A stretch of 49,681 nucleotides of DNA from Auritidibacter sp. Marseille-P8566. GTDB taxonomy: Bacteria; Actinomycetota; Actinomycetes; Actinomycetales; Microbacteriaceae. Position numbers and translations under genes: made by a program. Position 1 is the first letter of the stretch. Each line of letters begins with the position of its first letter. This document shows positions 7,736 through 16,928 of this stretch, piece by piece. The stretch spans positions 1-49,681 of the forward strand of contig CAMDEV010000003.1 of NCBI GenBank assembly GCA_945896925.1, read 5' to 3'. A model generated the notes under the pieces. It worked only from the letters and a program-made list of their open reading frames with translations, was not told where the DNA came from and did not search any database.

Positions 7736-9508
7736 ATGACTGCATCAAACACAGCCAAAATCACCAAGGTCCTGATTGCTAACCGCGGTGAGATCGCCGT
7801 TCGCATCATTCGAGCGGCCAAGGATTCTGGCATTGCATCTGTTGCTGTCTATGCAGACCAAGACCGTGATGCACTGCACACCAGAATGGCCGATGAGGCC
7901 TATGCCCTAAATGGCACCACCAGTGCTGAGACCTATCTTGTAATAGACAAGATTCTTGAAATTGCTAAACGCTCAGGTGCGGACGCTATCCACCCTGGCT
8001 ACGGATTCCTTGCCGAGAATGCTGCCTTTGCTCAGGCAGTAATCGATGCCGGCATTATCTGGATTGGCCCATCCCCTAAAGCTATTGATCAGCTCGGTGA
8101 CAAAGTTTCAGCTAGACACGTTGCAGAGAAAGTTGGAGCGCCACTAGCTCCAGGAACTCTAAACCCAGTATCGGGAGCAGAAGAAGTTCTAGAGTTCGTA
8201 GCCCAACATGGTCTACCAATTGCTATCAAGGCTGCCTACGGTGGTGGTGGTCGTGGAATCAAGGTTGTCTATGACCAAGATGAAATCACAGAAGCTTTCG
8301 AATCAGCTACCCGTGAAGCAGTTGCTGCTTTCGGTAGAGGCGAATGCTTCGTTGAGAAGTATTTAGAAAAGCCTCGTCACGTTGAGACTCAATGTATTGC
8401 AGATGCTTATGGAAATGTTGTTGTTGTTTCAACCAGAGACTGTTCTCTACAACGCAGACACCAGAAGCTAGTTGAAGAAGCACCAGCTCCTTTCCTAACT
8501 GAAGATCAGGTTAAGCGTCTCTACGAATCTTCTAAAGCAATCTTGAAAGAGGTTGGTTATCAAGGCGCTGGAACCTGTGAGTTCTTAGTTGCTCAAGATG
8601 GCACCATCTCATTCCTGGAAGTAAACACCAGATTGCAGGTAGAGCACCCAGTATCTGAAGAAGTAACTGGACTTGATCTTGTTCGTGAACAATTCAGAAT
8701 TGCCGAAGGTGGCAAGCTGGATTATTCGGATCCTGTAATCAAGGGGCATAGCTTCGAGTTCAGAATCAATGGTGAAGATGCTGGTAGAAACTTTATGCCA
8801 GCACCAGGATCTGTAACAGTATTTAATGTTCCAGGTGGACCTGGTGTTCGTATTGATACCGGTGTTGAGGCTGGTTCAGAGATATCAGGTTCATTCGACT
8901 CAATGATTGCCAAACTAATCGTTACTGGCTCAACTAGAACTGAAGCTCTAGACCGCTCAAGAAGAGCACTAGCCGAGCTACATATTGAAGGTATGCCAAC
9001 TGTCCTTCCATTCCACCGCAAGATTGTCAACGATCCTGCATTTATTGGTAAAGACAACAAGTTCGGTATCTACACTCGCTGGATTGAAACCGAGTGGAAT
9101 AACGACATTGAACCTTGGTCAGGAAGCACAACCGAAAGCGCTCCAAGCCCAGAACGAAACAGTGTTGTAGTTGAAGTTGATGGCAAGCGGATTGAAGTTT
9201 CACTTCCTAAGCGTCTATTTGCTTCTGGTGGTTCAAGACCAGCTCACTCAGCACCTAAGCGAAAAGCTCACTCAAACGTTCAGATTGATTCAGGTAAAGC
9301 GCTAACTTCTCAGATGCAAGCAACCGTTGTAAAGATTGCTGTTGCTGAAGGTGACGAAGTAAAAGCCGGTCAACAACTAATAGTGCTAGAAGCCATGAAG
9401 ATGGAATCTCCTCAGAACGCCCTAAAAGACGCCAAGATCAAGAAGATTCACGTAGGCGTTGGCTCAACTGTTCCAGCAGGAACAATGTTGATTGAGTTCG
9501 AAGACTAA
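7736..9508 (+). CDS. accA: Acetyl/propionyl-CoA carboxylase alpha subunit (biotin carboxylase plus BCCP)
   Basis: A 590-residue cytoplasmic protein. The N-terminal biotin carboxylase domain (residues about 8-450) shows [32 protein letters not shown], the ATP-grasp glycine loop [13 protein letters not shown] and the [22 protein letters not shown] active-site segment. The C-terminal biotinyl domain has the lysine in [12 protein letters not shown]. It carboxylates its own biotin from bicarbonate and ATP and delivers the group to AccD, with AccE as accessory subunit, for fatty acid and related lipid synthesis. Full family length. Its stop abuts the stop of the convergent lpdA with no intervening base and no terminator. 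Confidence 0.95.
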   Translation: MTASNTAKITKVLIANRGEIAVRIIRAAKDSGIASVAVYADQDRDALHTRMADEAYALNGTTSAETYLVIDKILEIAKRSGADAIHPGYGFLAENAAFAQAVIDAGIIWIGPSPKAIDQLGDKVSARHVAEKVGAPLAPGTLNPVSGAEEVLEFVAQHGLPIAIKAAYGGGGRGIKVVYDQDEITEAFESATREAVAAFGRGECFVEKYLEKPRHVETQCIADAYGNVVVVSTRDCSLQRRHQKLVEEAPAPFLTEDQVKRLYESSKAILKEVGYQGAGTCEFLVAQDGTISFLEVNTRLQVEHPVSEEVTGLDLVREQFRIAEGGKLDYSDPVIKGHSFEFRINGEDAGRNFMPAPGSVTVFNVPGGPGVRIDTGVEAGSEISGSFDSMIAKLIVTGSTRTEALDRSRRALAELHIEGMPTVLPFHRKIVNDPAFIGKDNKFGIYTRWIETEWNNDIEPWSGSTTESAPSPERNSVVVEVDGKRIEVSLPKRLFASGGSRPAHSAPKRKAHSNVQIDSGKALTSQMQATVVKIAVAEGDEVKAGQQLIVLEAMKMESPQNALKDAKIKKIHVGVGSTVPAGTMLIEFED

Positions 9509-10924
9509 CTACAAATTAGGCACGTGCAAAGCACGAGCAGCATCAGTTATGGATGTTGAGATTGATGGGTAGACAGCAAAAGTTCTTGCTACCTGGTCAA
9601 CTGTGAGTCTGTTTTCAACTGCAATTGCTATTGGGTAGATGAGCTCACTAGCTTTAGGTGCTACTACTACTCCACCGATGACTGTTCCACCTGATGATGC
9701 AACTAGTTTGATGAAACCATCGTTTATGCCCTGAACCTTTGCTCTTGGGTTTAGTTCAAGTTCTATCTTGTGAACAGTGCCATTTACTTTGCCTGCTAGA
9801 ACATCTTTCTCTGTCCAACCAACGGAAGCGATCTCAGGAGCTGTGAAGACGTTAGCTGCAACGTTTCTAAGTTCTGTTGGTCTGGCAACATCTCCAAGAG
9901 TGTGAAATACAGCAGTTCTACCCTGCATTGCTGAAACTGATGCAAGTGGAAGGAAAGTTGTACAGTCACCAACTGCATAGACATTGGCTCTAGATGTTCT
10001 AGCAACCTTGTTGACAACAACATGTCCTGATTCGGTTAATTCAACTCCAGCTTCCTGAAGACCAAGACCTGCGGTATTAGGAATAGACCCAACAGCCATC
10101 AAACAGTGTGAGCCTGAAATCACTCTGCCATCACTAAGTGTTACTTCAACTCCGCTACCGGTGTTCACAACACTTTCAGCTCTGGATTTAGAGAGGACTT
10201 GCATTCCGTTTCTAATGAAAACTTTCTCGATTAAGGCTGCAGCATCTGCATCTTCACCTGGGAGCACTGTGTCTCTTGAGGAGATAAGTGTTACTTGAGA
10301 ACCAAGACCCATAAACGCTGATGCAAACTCAGCACCGGTAACACCAGAACCCACCACAATCATGTGTTCTGGTAGTTCCTTCAAATCATATAGATCTAGC
10401 CAAGTGAGGATTCTTGAACCATCAGGTTCAGCAGAAGAGATAGTTCTAGGGTGGGCCCCAACAGCCACGATTATGGTTTTAGCTTCTAGCTTTTCTTCCT
10501 TGCCATCGTGATGAGTTGCAATCACATGGTGGTTTCCTTCTAATCGTCCAGAACCATGAATCAACCGAACACCTAAAGATGTCAACTGGTGAGTCATCTC
10601 AGTTGACTGATCTTTAGCAATGCTTAGAAGCCTCTGGTTGATAGCACCGAGGTCTAGATCTACCTTTGGGTCAACCAGTTTGCCTTCGGCTTTGAACCTG
10701 ATACCTAATGACGACGCTTCTCTAACTGAGTTAGCTGCATCTGCTGTTGCGATAAGTGCTTTAGAAGGGACAACATCGGTTAGAACGGCTGATCCGCCAA
10801 CACCATTACGCTCAATGAGCGTTACTTGAGCTCCAAGCTGGATACCTGCAACTGCGGCCTCGTAGCCGCCAGGGCCACCACCAATAATGACGATGTGGTG
10901 CTTGATTTGTTGAAGATTACTCAC
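9509..10924 (-). CDS. lpdA: LpdA-type NAD(P)H:quinone reductase flavoprotein
   Basis: A 471-residue FAD protein of the pyridine nucleotide disulfide reductase family. The FAD site IIGGGPGGYEAAVAGIQLG is near residue 13, an NAD(P) site VVGSGVTGAEFASAF is in the middle, and YAVGDCTTFLPLAS marks the second FAD segment, followed by a dimerisation domain. The redox-active CxxxxC of true dihydrolipoamide dehydrogenases is missing: the region reads GGSAVLTDVVPSKAL. This matches the LpdA group (M. tuberculosis Rv3303c), which reduces quinones instead of lipoamide. A Shine-Dalgarno-like GAGAGGTGAG precedes the ATG. It is divergent from punA and convergent with accA. Confidence 0.88.
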   Translation of the reverse strand: MSNLQQIKHHIVIIGGGPGGYEAAVAGIQLGAQVTLIERNGVGGSAVLTDVVPSKALIATADAANSVREASSLGIRFKAEGKLVDPKVDLDLGAINQRLLSIAKDQSTEMTHQLTSLGVRLIHGSGRLEGNHHVIATHHDGKEEKLEAKTIIVAVGAHPRTISSAEPDGSRILTWLDLYDLKELPEHMIVVGSGVTGAEFASAFMGLGSQVTLISSRDTVLPGEDADAAALIEKVFIRNGMQVLSKSRAESVVNTGSGVEVTLSDGRVISGSHCLMAVGSIPNTAGLGLQEAGVELTESGHVVVNKVARTSRANVYAVGDCTTFLPLASVSAMQGRTAVFHTLGDVARPTELRNVAANVFTAPEIASVGWTEKDVLAGKVNGTVHKIELELNPRAKVQGINDGFIKLVASSGGTVIGGVVVAPKASELIYPIAIAVENRLTVDQVARTFAVYPSISTSITDAARALHVPNL

Positions 10925-10952
10925 CTCTCAATTGTGTCGCATATTTGAAGAT

Positions 10953-10958
10953 TAGACT
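10953..10958 (+). promoter_or_regulatory. -10 box TAGACT for leaderless punA
   Basis: TAGACT, then six bases (TGCCTT), then the punA ATG. Same spacing and CTT ending as the other leaderless sites here. It lies in the 40-base divergent gap to lpdA. Confidence 0.6.
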
Positions 10959-10964
10959 TGCCTT

Positions 10965-11786
10965 ATGAGTAATCCATTGGACGATCCAAAGGCGGATCCT
11001 TTCGAAATAGCCTCCCTAGCAGCCCAAGTAATTGCTGAAAAGTCAGGTATTGCAAAGCACGATATAGCCATGACCCTTGGCTCTGGCTGGGCTAAATCAG
11101 CTGACCTAATTGGTGAGACCATCGCTACTATCGATGCAGCCGATGTTCCGGGCTTTACTAAGAGCGAAGTAGTTGGGCACATCTCAACCATTCGTTCAAT
11201 ACTCTTGCCTAGCGGAAAGCATGCCCTAGTCTTAGGCGCTAGAACTCACTACTACGAAGGTCACGGAGTTAGACGAGTAGTTCACGGTTCTAGAACTGCA
11301 GCCGCAGCTGGCTGCAAGATCATGATCTTGACCAACGGTGCTGGTGGCATCAAGACTTCTTGGGCACCAGGAACACCAGTACTAATCAGTGATCACATCA
11401 ACTTCACTTCTGCTAGCCCTATCGAAGGTGCAAACTTCGTTGATTTAACTGACCTTTACTCACTTCGCCTTAGAGATATAGCTAGAACTGTTGATTCCTC
11501 TCTAGATGAAGGTGTCTATATGCAGTTCCGTGGACCGCACTACGAAACGCCGGCAGAAGTCCAGATGGCTAAGAGCATGGGTGCACACATTGTTGGTATG
11601 TCAACAGCACTTGAAGCCATAGCAGCTAGACAGTCAGGTCTTGAAGTTCTAGGTCTATCTCTGTCAACCAACCTTGCTGCTGGCATCAGTGCCACTCCCC
11701 TGTCTCATAAAGAAGTTCTAGAAGCAGGTAAAGAAGCTGAGCCTAGAATCAGTGCTTTGCTTGCCGAGATTATTACCAAGCTTTAG
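10965..11786 (+). CDS. punA: Purine nucleoside phosphorylase (trimeric type)
   Basis: A 273-residue protein of the low-molecular-weight trimeric PNP class, which cleaves guanosine and inosine (and deoxy forms) with phosphate to a base and (deoxy)ribose-1-phosphate. Visible features are TLGSGW near residue 38, the ARTHYYEGH substrate loop, ILTNGAGGIK, GPHYETPAEVQMAKSMGAHIVGMST and LSLSTNLAAGIS near the C-terminus. It is followed two bases later by pmmB, and the divergent cluster further on supplies adenosine deaminase and the nucleoside transporter. It appears to be transcribed as a leaderless mRNA. An alternative name is deoD, as used in mycobacteria. Confidence 0.94.
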   Translation: MSNPLDDPKADPFEIASLAAQVIAEKSGIAKHDIAMTLGSGWAKSADLIGETIATIDAADVPGFTKSEVVGHISTIRSILLPSGKHALVLGARTHYYEGHGVRRVVHGSRTAAAAGCKIMILTNGAGGIKTSWAPGTPVLISDHINFTSASPIEGANFVDLTDLYSLRLRDIARTVDSSLDEGVYMQFRGPHYETPAEVQMAKSMGAHIVGMSTALEAIAARQSGLEVLGLSLSTNLAAGISATPLSHKEVLEAGKEAEPRISALLAEIITKL

Positions 11787-11788
11787 TC

Positions 11789-13417
11789 ATGACCGATCTC
11801 CAAACTCTCTTGATTAAGGCTCAGTCTTGGCATGACCAAGACCCTGATCCTGTAACAAGGGCAGAGCTCGCAGAACTCATTCAAAGAAAAGATGAAACCG
11901 AATTAGCTTCACGCTTTAGTTCTCGTCTGGCCTTTGGAACAGCAGGGCTTAGAGGCGAGCTAGGAGCTGGCTCTAATCGGATGAATCGAGTACTGGTGGC
12001 TCAAACTGCTGCTGGTATCGGTCGATACCTGCTCTCTAAAGAAAAATCACCGAGTGTGATTATTGGTTTTGATGGCAGAGTGAACAGCGACGTCTTTGCA
12101 AAGGATTCTGCAGAAGTTCTAACCGGAATGGGTATCCGAGTATTACTCCTAGATCAGATGGGGCCAACGCCACTTGTTGCCTTTGCAACTAGAGAACTGA
12201 AGATGAGTGCTGGGATTATGGTCACTGCCTCTCACAACCCACCTAGAGACAACGGATACAAGGTCTACCTAGGTGGTTCATTCAATGGTTCACAGATCAT
12301 CTCACCCATTGATACAGACATCGCTAAAGAAATTGGCACTGTTGCAGCAACTGAGACCTTTGCTTCATTAACTAAGTCTTCAAACTATGAAGTAATTGGT
12401 GATGAGATTCGTGAGCAGTATTTGCAGAGTGTTCTAACTGTTGCCGGAACAGTTGTGAAGAAGTCGATCAAAGTCGTATACACACCCTTACACGGTGTTG
12501 GCTGGGCGACCATTGAACCGCTGTTTAACAGAGCCGGTTCTGAAAGTTTGATTACTGTTGATCAGCAAATAGAACCTGATGGTGCATTTCCAACAGTTGC
12601 CTTTCCTAACCCTGAGGAACCAGGCGCATTAGATCTAGCCTTCGAAATAGCTTCTGACTACAAAGCAGATCTCATCATTGCCAATGACCCTGATGCTGAC
12701 CGAGTAGCGGTTGCTTTACCAACCGATATTGGCTGGCAAAGACTTACCGGCGATCAGGTTGGTTTGATTCTCGCTGATGAGATTGCAAAGACCGCTACCA
12801 AGGGAACACTTGCCTGCAGCATCGTTTCAAGTTCTGCCTTGGCTCAGGTTGCTAAACACTACGGCCTTGACTTCAAGCAGACCCTCACCGGCTTCAAATG
12901 GATCAGTAAGGTTCCTAACCTCATTTTTGGTTATGAGGAGGCTCTTGGCTATTGCATAGACCCTAAGCATGTTGCTGATAAAGATGGAATAAGTGCCGCG
13001 CTGATGCTTTCTAACATTGCTAGACGTGAAGCTCTAGCAGGTAGAACGCTTTGGGATCTGCTAGCTGAACTAGGTAATCGTTATGGGCATTACGCAACCG
13101 GGCAAATTTCTATTCGTGTAACGAACCTGAGTGTTATCTCAACTGCGATGAGCACTCTTAGAGCTAAACCACCTCTAGAGCTTGCCGGTAAGAGACTCAT
13201 GTATACCGACATGGCTATCGGGTCAGAAACACTACCTGCAACAGATGGGTTGATGTTTGAATTGAGCTATAACCGCAGGGTAATTATTAGGCCTAGCGGG
13301 ACAGAGCCTAAGTTGAAGTGTTACCTGCAGGCAGTTGGGTCTAGCGCAGTTGAAGCGGATGGCCTGCTGGCAGAACTAACTGAGAGCTGCCGAGAGTTTC
13401 TCGCGGATTTCAACTAA
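11789..13417 (+). CDS. pmmB: Phospho-sugar mutase (PGM2/PmmB-like), probable phosphopentomutase role
   Basis: A 542-residue alpha-D-phosphohexomutase. The phosphoserine loop is TASHNPPRDNGYKVY with catalytic Ser148, the metal loop is NDPDADRVAV, the substrate loop is FGYEEALGY, and the phosphate-binding loop near the end is IRPSGTEPKLK. Early in the chain GTAGLRGELGAGSNRMN marks the PGM2-like branch, members of which act on hexose or pentose phosphates. The two-base gap from punA suggests it interconverts ribose-1-phosphate and ribose-5-phosphate produced by nucleoside breakdown; this is inferred from context. Its last 42 coding bases overlap the convergent PTS IIB gene. Confidence 0.9.
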   Translation: MTDLQTLLIKAQSWHDQDPDPVTRAELAELIQRKDETELASRFSSRLAFGTAGLRGELGAGSNRMNRVLVAQTAAGIGRYLLSKEKSPSVIIGFDGRVNSDVFAKDSAEVLTGMGIRVLLLDQMGPTPLVAFATRELKMSAGIMVTASHNPPRDNGYKVYLGGSFNGSQIISPIDTDIAKEIGTVAATETFASLTKSSNYEVIGDEIREQYLQSVLTVAGTVVKKSIKVVYTPLHGVGWATIEPLFNRAGSESLITVDQQIEPDGAFPTVAFPNPEEPGALDLAFEIASDYKADLIIANDPDADRVAVALPTDIGWQRLTGDQVGLILADEIAKTATKGTLACSIVSSSALAQVAKHYGLDFKQTLTGFKWISKVPNLIFGYEEALGYCIDPKHVADKDGISAALMLSNIARREALAGRTLWDLLAELGNRYGHYATGQISIRVTNLSVISTAMSTLRAKPPLELAGKRLMYTDMAIGSETLPATDGLMFELSYNRRVIIRPSGTEPKLKCYLQAVGSSAVEADGLLAELTESCREFLADFN

Positions 13418-13648
13418 GTCAAAGACATGTTCAATGGCAACGATTTTGCCTGGCATCTTCTCTAACTGATAGACCAACTCTGGAGTGGTCAAGATGATAT
13501 CTGCTGTTGGGCCTTCGATTTTGGCCTTAGAGATATCTGCTGCCTGAACTTCAGCGCTGACACCAAGCGTCTCTAACACTTTTTCAGCGTTCATTTTTAG
13601 TAGGACTGAGGTGCCGATACCCATCCCACAAACGGCAATTATCTTCAC
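13376..13648 (-). CDS. PTS EIIB component, ascorbate/galactitol type
   Basis: A 90-residue cytoplasmic protein with the N-terminal phosphocysteine P-loop IIAVCGMGIGTSVLLK (Cys7), typical of PTS IIB of the UlaB/SgaB-like group. It would receive phosphate from the adjacent IIA and pass it to a sugar in a IIC permease. No IIC gene lies in this window, so the partner is elsewhere or the pair is regulatory. It is the last gene of the nucleoside operon, 9 bases after the IIA stop. The 3' end overlaps 42 coding bases of pmmB on the other strand, with no room for a terminator. Confidence 0.85.
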   Translation of the reverse strand: MKIIAVCGMGIGTSVLLKMNAEKVLETLGVSAEVQAADISKAKIEGPTADIILTTPELVYQLEKMPGKIVAIEHVFDLVEIREKLSAALS

Positions 13649-13657
13649 AGTTCGAGC

Positions 13658-14104
13658 CTAACGAAGTAGTTCGCGAACTTGCTCTACATTCTCAGCTTGT
13701 AACAACATGTTTACTTTCATTACATCCATCAACAGTTCACTCAAGGAAGCCATTAGATCAATGTGACTGTCGTGATCAACTGCTGCTAAGCCAATAACTA
13801 GTTTCACTGGATCATTCGCTTCACTTCCAAAGACAACAGGTTCGCTCAACGTAATGAGAGCTAGTCCCGTTCCCAATACGTCTACAGAAGGTCTGGCGTG
13901 AGCTAAAGCAATACCTGGGGCGATAACCATGTATGGGCCAAGCTCTTCAACAGCTTGGACCATTGCTTGGGTGTATTCAGATGTTGTTCTATTACTTCTA
14001 ATCAGTGCTTCCCCTGCTAACTCAATGGCCTGCTTCCAGTTTGAAGCGGTTGCTTTAACTGAAATAGATCCTTCAGCTAGAGCTTGATTTAGCAGGTCAG
14101 ACAT
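13658..14104 (-). CDS. PTS EIIA component, mannitol/fructose/ascorbate type
   Basis: A 148-residue PTS_EIIA type-2 protein. The phosphorylated histidine is His69 in IAPGIALAHARPSVDV, and a second conserved region GLAAVDHDSHIDLMASL follows. It accepts phosphate from HPr (which is charged by EI, encoded by ptsI at 28303-29841) and passes it to EIIB. It starts three bases after the adenosine deaminase stop, so it is firmly in the nucleoside salvage operon. Without a IIC it may report PEP/pyruvate state, or serve a permease located elsewhere. Confidence 0.87.
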   Translation of the reverse strand: MSDLLNQALAEGSISVKATASNWKQAIELAGEALIRSNRTTSEYTQAMVQAVEELGPYMVIAPGIALAHARPSVDVLGTGLALITLSEPVVFGSEANDPVKLVIGLAAVDHDSHIDLMASLSELLMDVMKVNMLLQAENVEQVRELLR

Positions 14105-14107
14105 TAA

Positions 14108-15199
14108 TTACTCAGCCGCTTGAGCAAAAGCATCTGTGATGCGCTCAATGATTTCGGTTCTGACATCCATGTCGATGAAAGCGGCGTTTGCTGCGTTCAA
14201 TTGGAAGAGTTCGATGTCATCAAGGTCATAGCCAAAGGTCTCAGTGAGAAGTTCTAGTTCACGAGTGATGCTGGTTCCGCTCATCAATCTGTTGTCAGTG
14301 TTCACAGTGACGTTGAAGCCCAGACGGTAAAGATCATCAAATGGGTGATCTGACATCTGAGGGTTCTCAACTCCGGGGATAGCTCCGGTTTGCAGGTTTG
14401 ATGAAGGTGATAGTTCTAGCGGGATACCTCTTTCTAGAACCCAGGTAGCAACATCACCAAATGCATACTTGCTGTCATCATCAGCATCAACAAAGACATC
14501 CTCAATGATGCGAACACCGTGACCAAGTCTTAGAGTTCTACCATCGATGATGGCATCTCTTATTGACTCTTTGCCATCTGCTTCACCGGCGTGCAGGGTT
14601 ACCGGCATCAACTGCTCATTTAGCCAAGCAAAGGCCTTGGCATGTCTTGATGGGCTAAAACCGGCTTCAGGTCCTGCGTAGTCAAAACCAACTACGCCTC
14701 TGTCGCGGTATTTAACTGCTAGCTCTGCAATCTCTTGCGCTCTGTCGTTCTGGCGCATTGCAGTAATTAGTTGACCGGTTCTGAGGAAACCACCTTTGAC
14801 CGATACTTCATGTCTAGCCTGGGTTAGGCCTTCTTCAACGTATTCAACTACCTGCTCAAGGGTTAGCCCTTGCTCTAGGTGTTGCTCTGGAGCCCAGCGA
14901 ATTTCACCGTAGATAACACCGTCGGCCGCTAGATCAAGTGCAAATTCCTTAGCAACACGAATAAGGCCTTCTTTAGTTTGCATCACTGCGGTGGTGTGAA
15001 CGAAAGTTTCAAGGTATCTAACCAAAGAACCTGAGTCACAAGAATCTAGGAACCAGTTTCTAAGGTCCTCTGCATTATCGGCAGGTAGCTTGTGGCCAAT
15101 CTTGGCTGCTAGTTCAATGATGGTTTCAGGTCTAAGCCCACCATCTAGATGATCGTGCAGGGATACCTTAGGTAGAGCTTTGATGTTTAACTTGGACAT
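14108..15199 (-). CDS. add: Adenosine deaminase
   Basis: A 363-residue metal-dependent hydrolase of the TIM-barrel amidohydrolase type that converts (deoxy)adenosine to (deoxy)inosine plus ammonia, feeding PunA. Visible metal and catalytic motifs are SLHDHLDGGLRPETI (His15, His17), VTLHAGEADG, LGHGVRI and VNTDNRLMSGTSITREL, the last in the actinobacterial form. Family length is normal. It lies between deoA (13-base gap) and PTS IIA (3-base gap) on one transcript. The start ATG has AGAAAGAAATA upstream, a modest ribosome-binding site. Confidence 0.95.
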   Translation of the reverse strand: MSKLNIKALPKVSLHDHLDGGLRPETIIELAAKIGHKLPADNAEDLRNWFLDSCDSGSLVRYLETFVHTTAVMQTKEGLIRVAKEFALDLAADGVIYGEIRWAPEQHLEQGLTLEQVVEYVEEGLTQARHEVSVKGGFLRTGQLITAMRQNDRAQEIAELAVKYRDRGVVGFDYAGPEAGFSPSRHAKAFAWLNEQLMPVTLHAGEADGKESIRDAIIDGRTLRLGHGVRIIEDVFVDADDDSKYAFGDVATWVLERGIPLELSPSSNLQTGAIPGVENPQMSDHPFDDLYRLGFNVTVNTDNRLMSGTSITRELELLTETFGYDLDDIELFQLNAANAAFIDMDVRTEIIERITDAFAQAAE

Positions 15200-15211
15200 T
15201 ATTTCTTTCTG

Positions 15212-16501
15212 TTATGCGTTGATACGGTCAAGAATTAGTGGAGTTGGAGTTGAGCTCTTTGTCTCTTCAATTGTGATTCCAGTACTCAGAGCATCAAGTG
15301 CTCTCTCGAATCTCTCAGGAGTGTCGGTGTATAGGGTCATCAGTGGTTCACCTGCTGTGACCTTATCTCCACGCTTTGCGTGAAGCACAATACCTGCACC
15401 AAACTGAACTGGATCTTCCTTACGTGCACGACCTGCACCCAGTCGCCAGGAGGCTGTTCCAACTGCAAGAGCATCTAGTTCATTTAGGAAACCAGTGCTA
15501 GGAGCTGTAATGACGTGTTCGTGCTTAGCCTTTGGCAAAGTAGCGTGTGGGTCTCCGTGTTGAGCCTTGATCATCTCATTCCACTTGTCCATCGCTCTAC
15601 CGTCATTCAGCGCTGAAGCAACATCAACATCACGTTTACCTGCCAAACGAAGCATCTCGGTAGCAAGGGCAACAGTAATGTCGATTAGATCCTGAGACCC
15701 TCCTCCTGCTAAAACCTCAACTGCCTCTTCAACTTCAAGGGCATTACCAATCTTCTTACCCAGAGGGGTAGACATATCTGTCAGCAAAGCACTGGTCTTT
15801 ACTCCCGCATCGGCTCCTAGCTGAGTTAGCACCTGGGCTAGTTCCTTTGCTCGGTCAAGGTTCTTCATGAAAGCACCTGAACCAACCTTGACATCTAGAA
15901 CTAGGGCTGAAGTTCCTTCAGCAATCTTCTTACTCATAATCGAAGAAGCGATCAGTGGAATTGCTTCAACTGTTCCAGTGACATCTCTAAGCGCATAGAG
16001 TTTCTTGTCTGCAGGGGCTAACCCTGCTCCAGCAGCACAAATAACCGCACCAATATCTCCAAGCTGTTTGTGCATCTGCTGATTGCTGAGCGATGCCTGC
16101 CAACCAGGAATTGCTTCAAGCTTGTCTAGTGTTCCACCGGTGTGACCCAATCCTCTTCCAGAGAGCTGAGGAACCGCAACGCCAAAGGCAGCAACAAGTG
16201 GCGCAAGCATCAGAGTGATCTTGTCACCAACACCACCGGTTGAATGCTTATCTGCAGTTGGCATTGTGATGTCGCTGAAATCTAATCTTTCACCGGTAGC
16301 AATCATCGCAAGCGTTAGGTCTTTGATCTCTCTACGGTTCATGCCATTGAGAAGAATTGCCATCGCCATCGCTGACATCTGCTCATCGGCAACACTTCCT
16401 GCGGTGTATTGATTGACTAGCCAGTTGATTTGGTCGGTACTTAGCTCTTGCTTCTCACGTTTAGCGACAATGAGTTCAACTGCTGAATATTCTTTAGACA
16501 T
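15212..16501 (-). CDS. deoA: Thymidine / pyrimidine-nucleoside phosphorylase
   Basis: A 429-residue member of the glycosyltransferase family 3-type nucleoside phosphorylases. It cleaves thymidine, deoxyuridine or uridine with phosphate, releasing base and (deoxy)ribose-1-phosphate. Seen are KHSTGGVGDKITLMLAPLVA (phosphate and sugar site), SGRGLGHTGGTLDKLEAIPG, the ALRDVTGTVEAIPLIASSI stretch, DVKVGSGAFMKN and a C-terminal alpha/beta lobe containing HAKRGDKVTAGEPL. Whether it prefers thymidine or is a broad pyrimidine enzyme (pdp-like) is not certain. It follows cdd by 8 bases, so cytidine deaminated by Cdd can be phosphorolysed at once. Confidence 0.93.
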   Translation of the reverse strand: MSKEYSAVELIVAKREKQELSTDQINWLVNQYTAGSVADEQMSAMAMAILLNGMNRREIKDLTLAMIATGERLDFSDITMPTADKHSTGGVGDKITLMLAPLVAAFGVAVPQLSGRGLGHTGGTLDKLEAIPGWQASLSNQQMHKQLGDIGAVICAAGAGLAPADKKLYALRDVTGTVEAIPLIASSIMSKKIAEGTSALVLDVKVGSGAFMKNLDRAKELAQVLTQLGADAGVKTSALLTDMSTPLGKKIGNALEVEEAVEVLAGGGSQDLIDITVALATEMLRLAGKRDVDVASALNDGRAMDKWNEMIKAQHGDPHATLPKAKHEHVITAPSTGFLNELDALAVGTASWRLGAGRARKEDPVQFGAGIVLHAKRGDKVTAGEPLMTLYTDTPERFERALDALSTGITIEETKSSTPTPLILDRINA

Positions 16502-16509
16502 GATTCTTT

Positions 16510-16926
16510 CTAGTTGCGCTTGTCTTGGCCAAAGCCTTCAGCGAGGTCTCTAGGACCAAAGGCATCAGGTAATACTTCTTCAATGGTCTTTAGGCCACTG
16601 ACTGTCTGCAAGATCATTCCTGGTGCTGAGTGTTCAAATAGCAACTGTCTGCAGCGACCGCATGGCATCAAAACATTCTCTGCACCATCAACACAGTAGA
16701 AGGCAACAAGTTTGCCTCCCCCAGTCATCGAAAGATTACTGACCAGACCACACTCAGCACATAGTCCAATGCCATAGCTTGCGTTTTCCACGTTGCAACC
16801 AGAGACAATGCGCCCATCGTCAACGAGAGCTGCTGCACCAACTGGAAAGTGACTGTATGGGGCGTAGGCGTTCTTCATTGCAGCAATTGCTGCACTCTTT
16901 AGTTCATCCCAATTGATTTCAGACAT
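16510..16926 (-). CDS. cdd: Cytidine deaminase
   Basis: A 138-residue homotetramer-type zinc enzyme converting cytidine and deoxycytidine to uridine forms. The zinc ligands and catalytic glutamate are in ASYGIGLCAECGLV (Cys-Ala-Glu) and PCGRCRQLL (two Cys); the substrate-binding NVEN precedes them. N-terminal AYAPYSHFPVGAA is the usual family start. It starts two bases after the stop of the second permease gene, with AAAGGGG as ribosome-binding site, so import and deamination are co-expressed. The order add-deoA-cdd is as in mycobacteria. Confidence 0.95.
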   Translation of the reverse strand: MSEINWDELKSAAIAAMKNAYAPYSHFPVGAAALVDDGRIVSGCNVENASYGIGLCAECGLVSNLSMTGGGKLVAFYCVDGAENVLMPCGRCRQLLFEHSAPGMILQTVSGLKTIEEVLPDAFGPRDLAEGFGQDKRN

Positions 16927-16928
16927 AG

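Noticed and set aside
9509-10924. Dihydrolipoamide dehydrogenase
   Set aside because: The redox CxxxxC is absent, and the local gene order matches LpdA-type quinone reductase.
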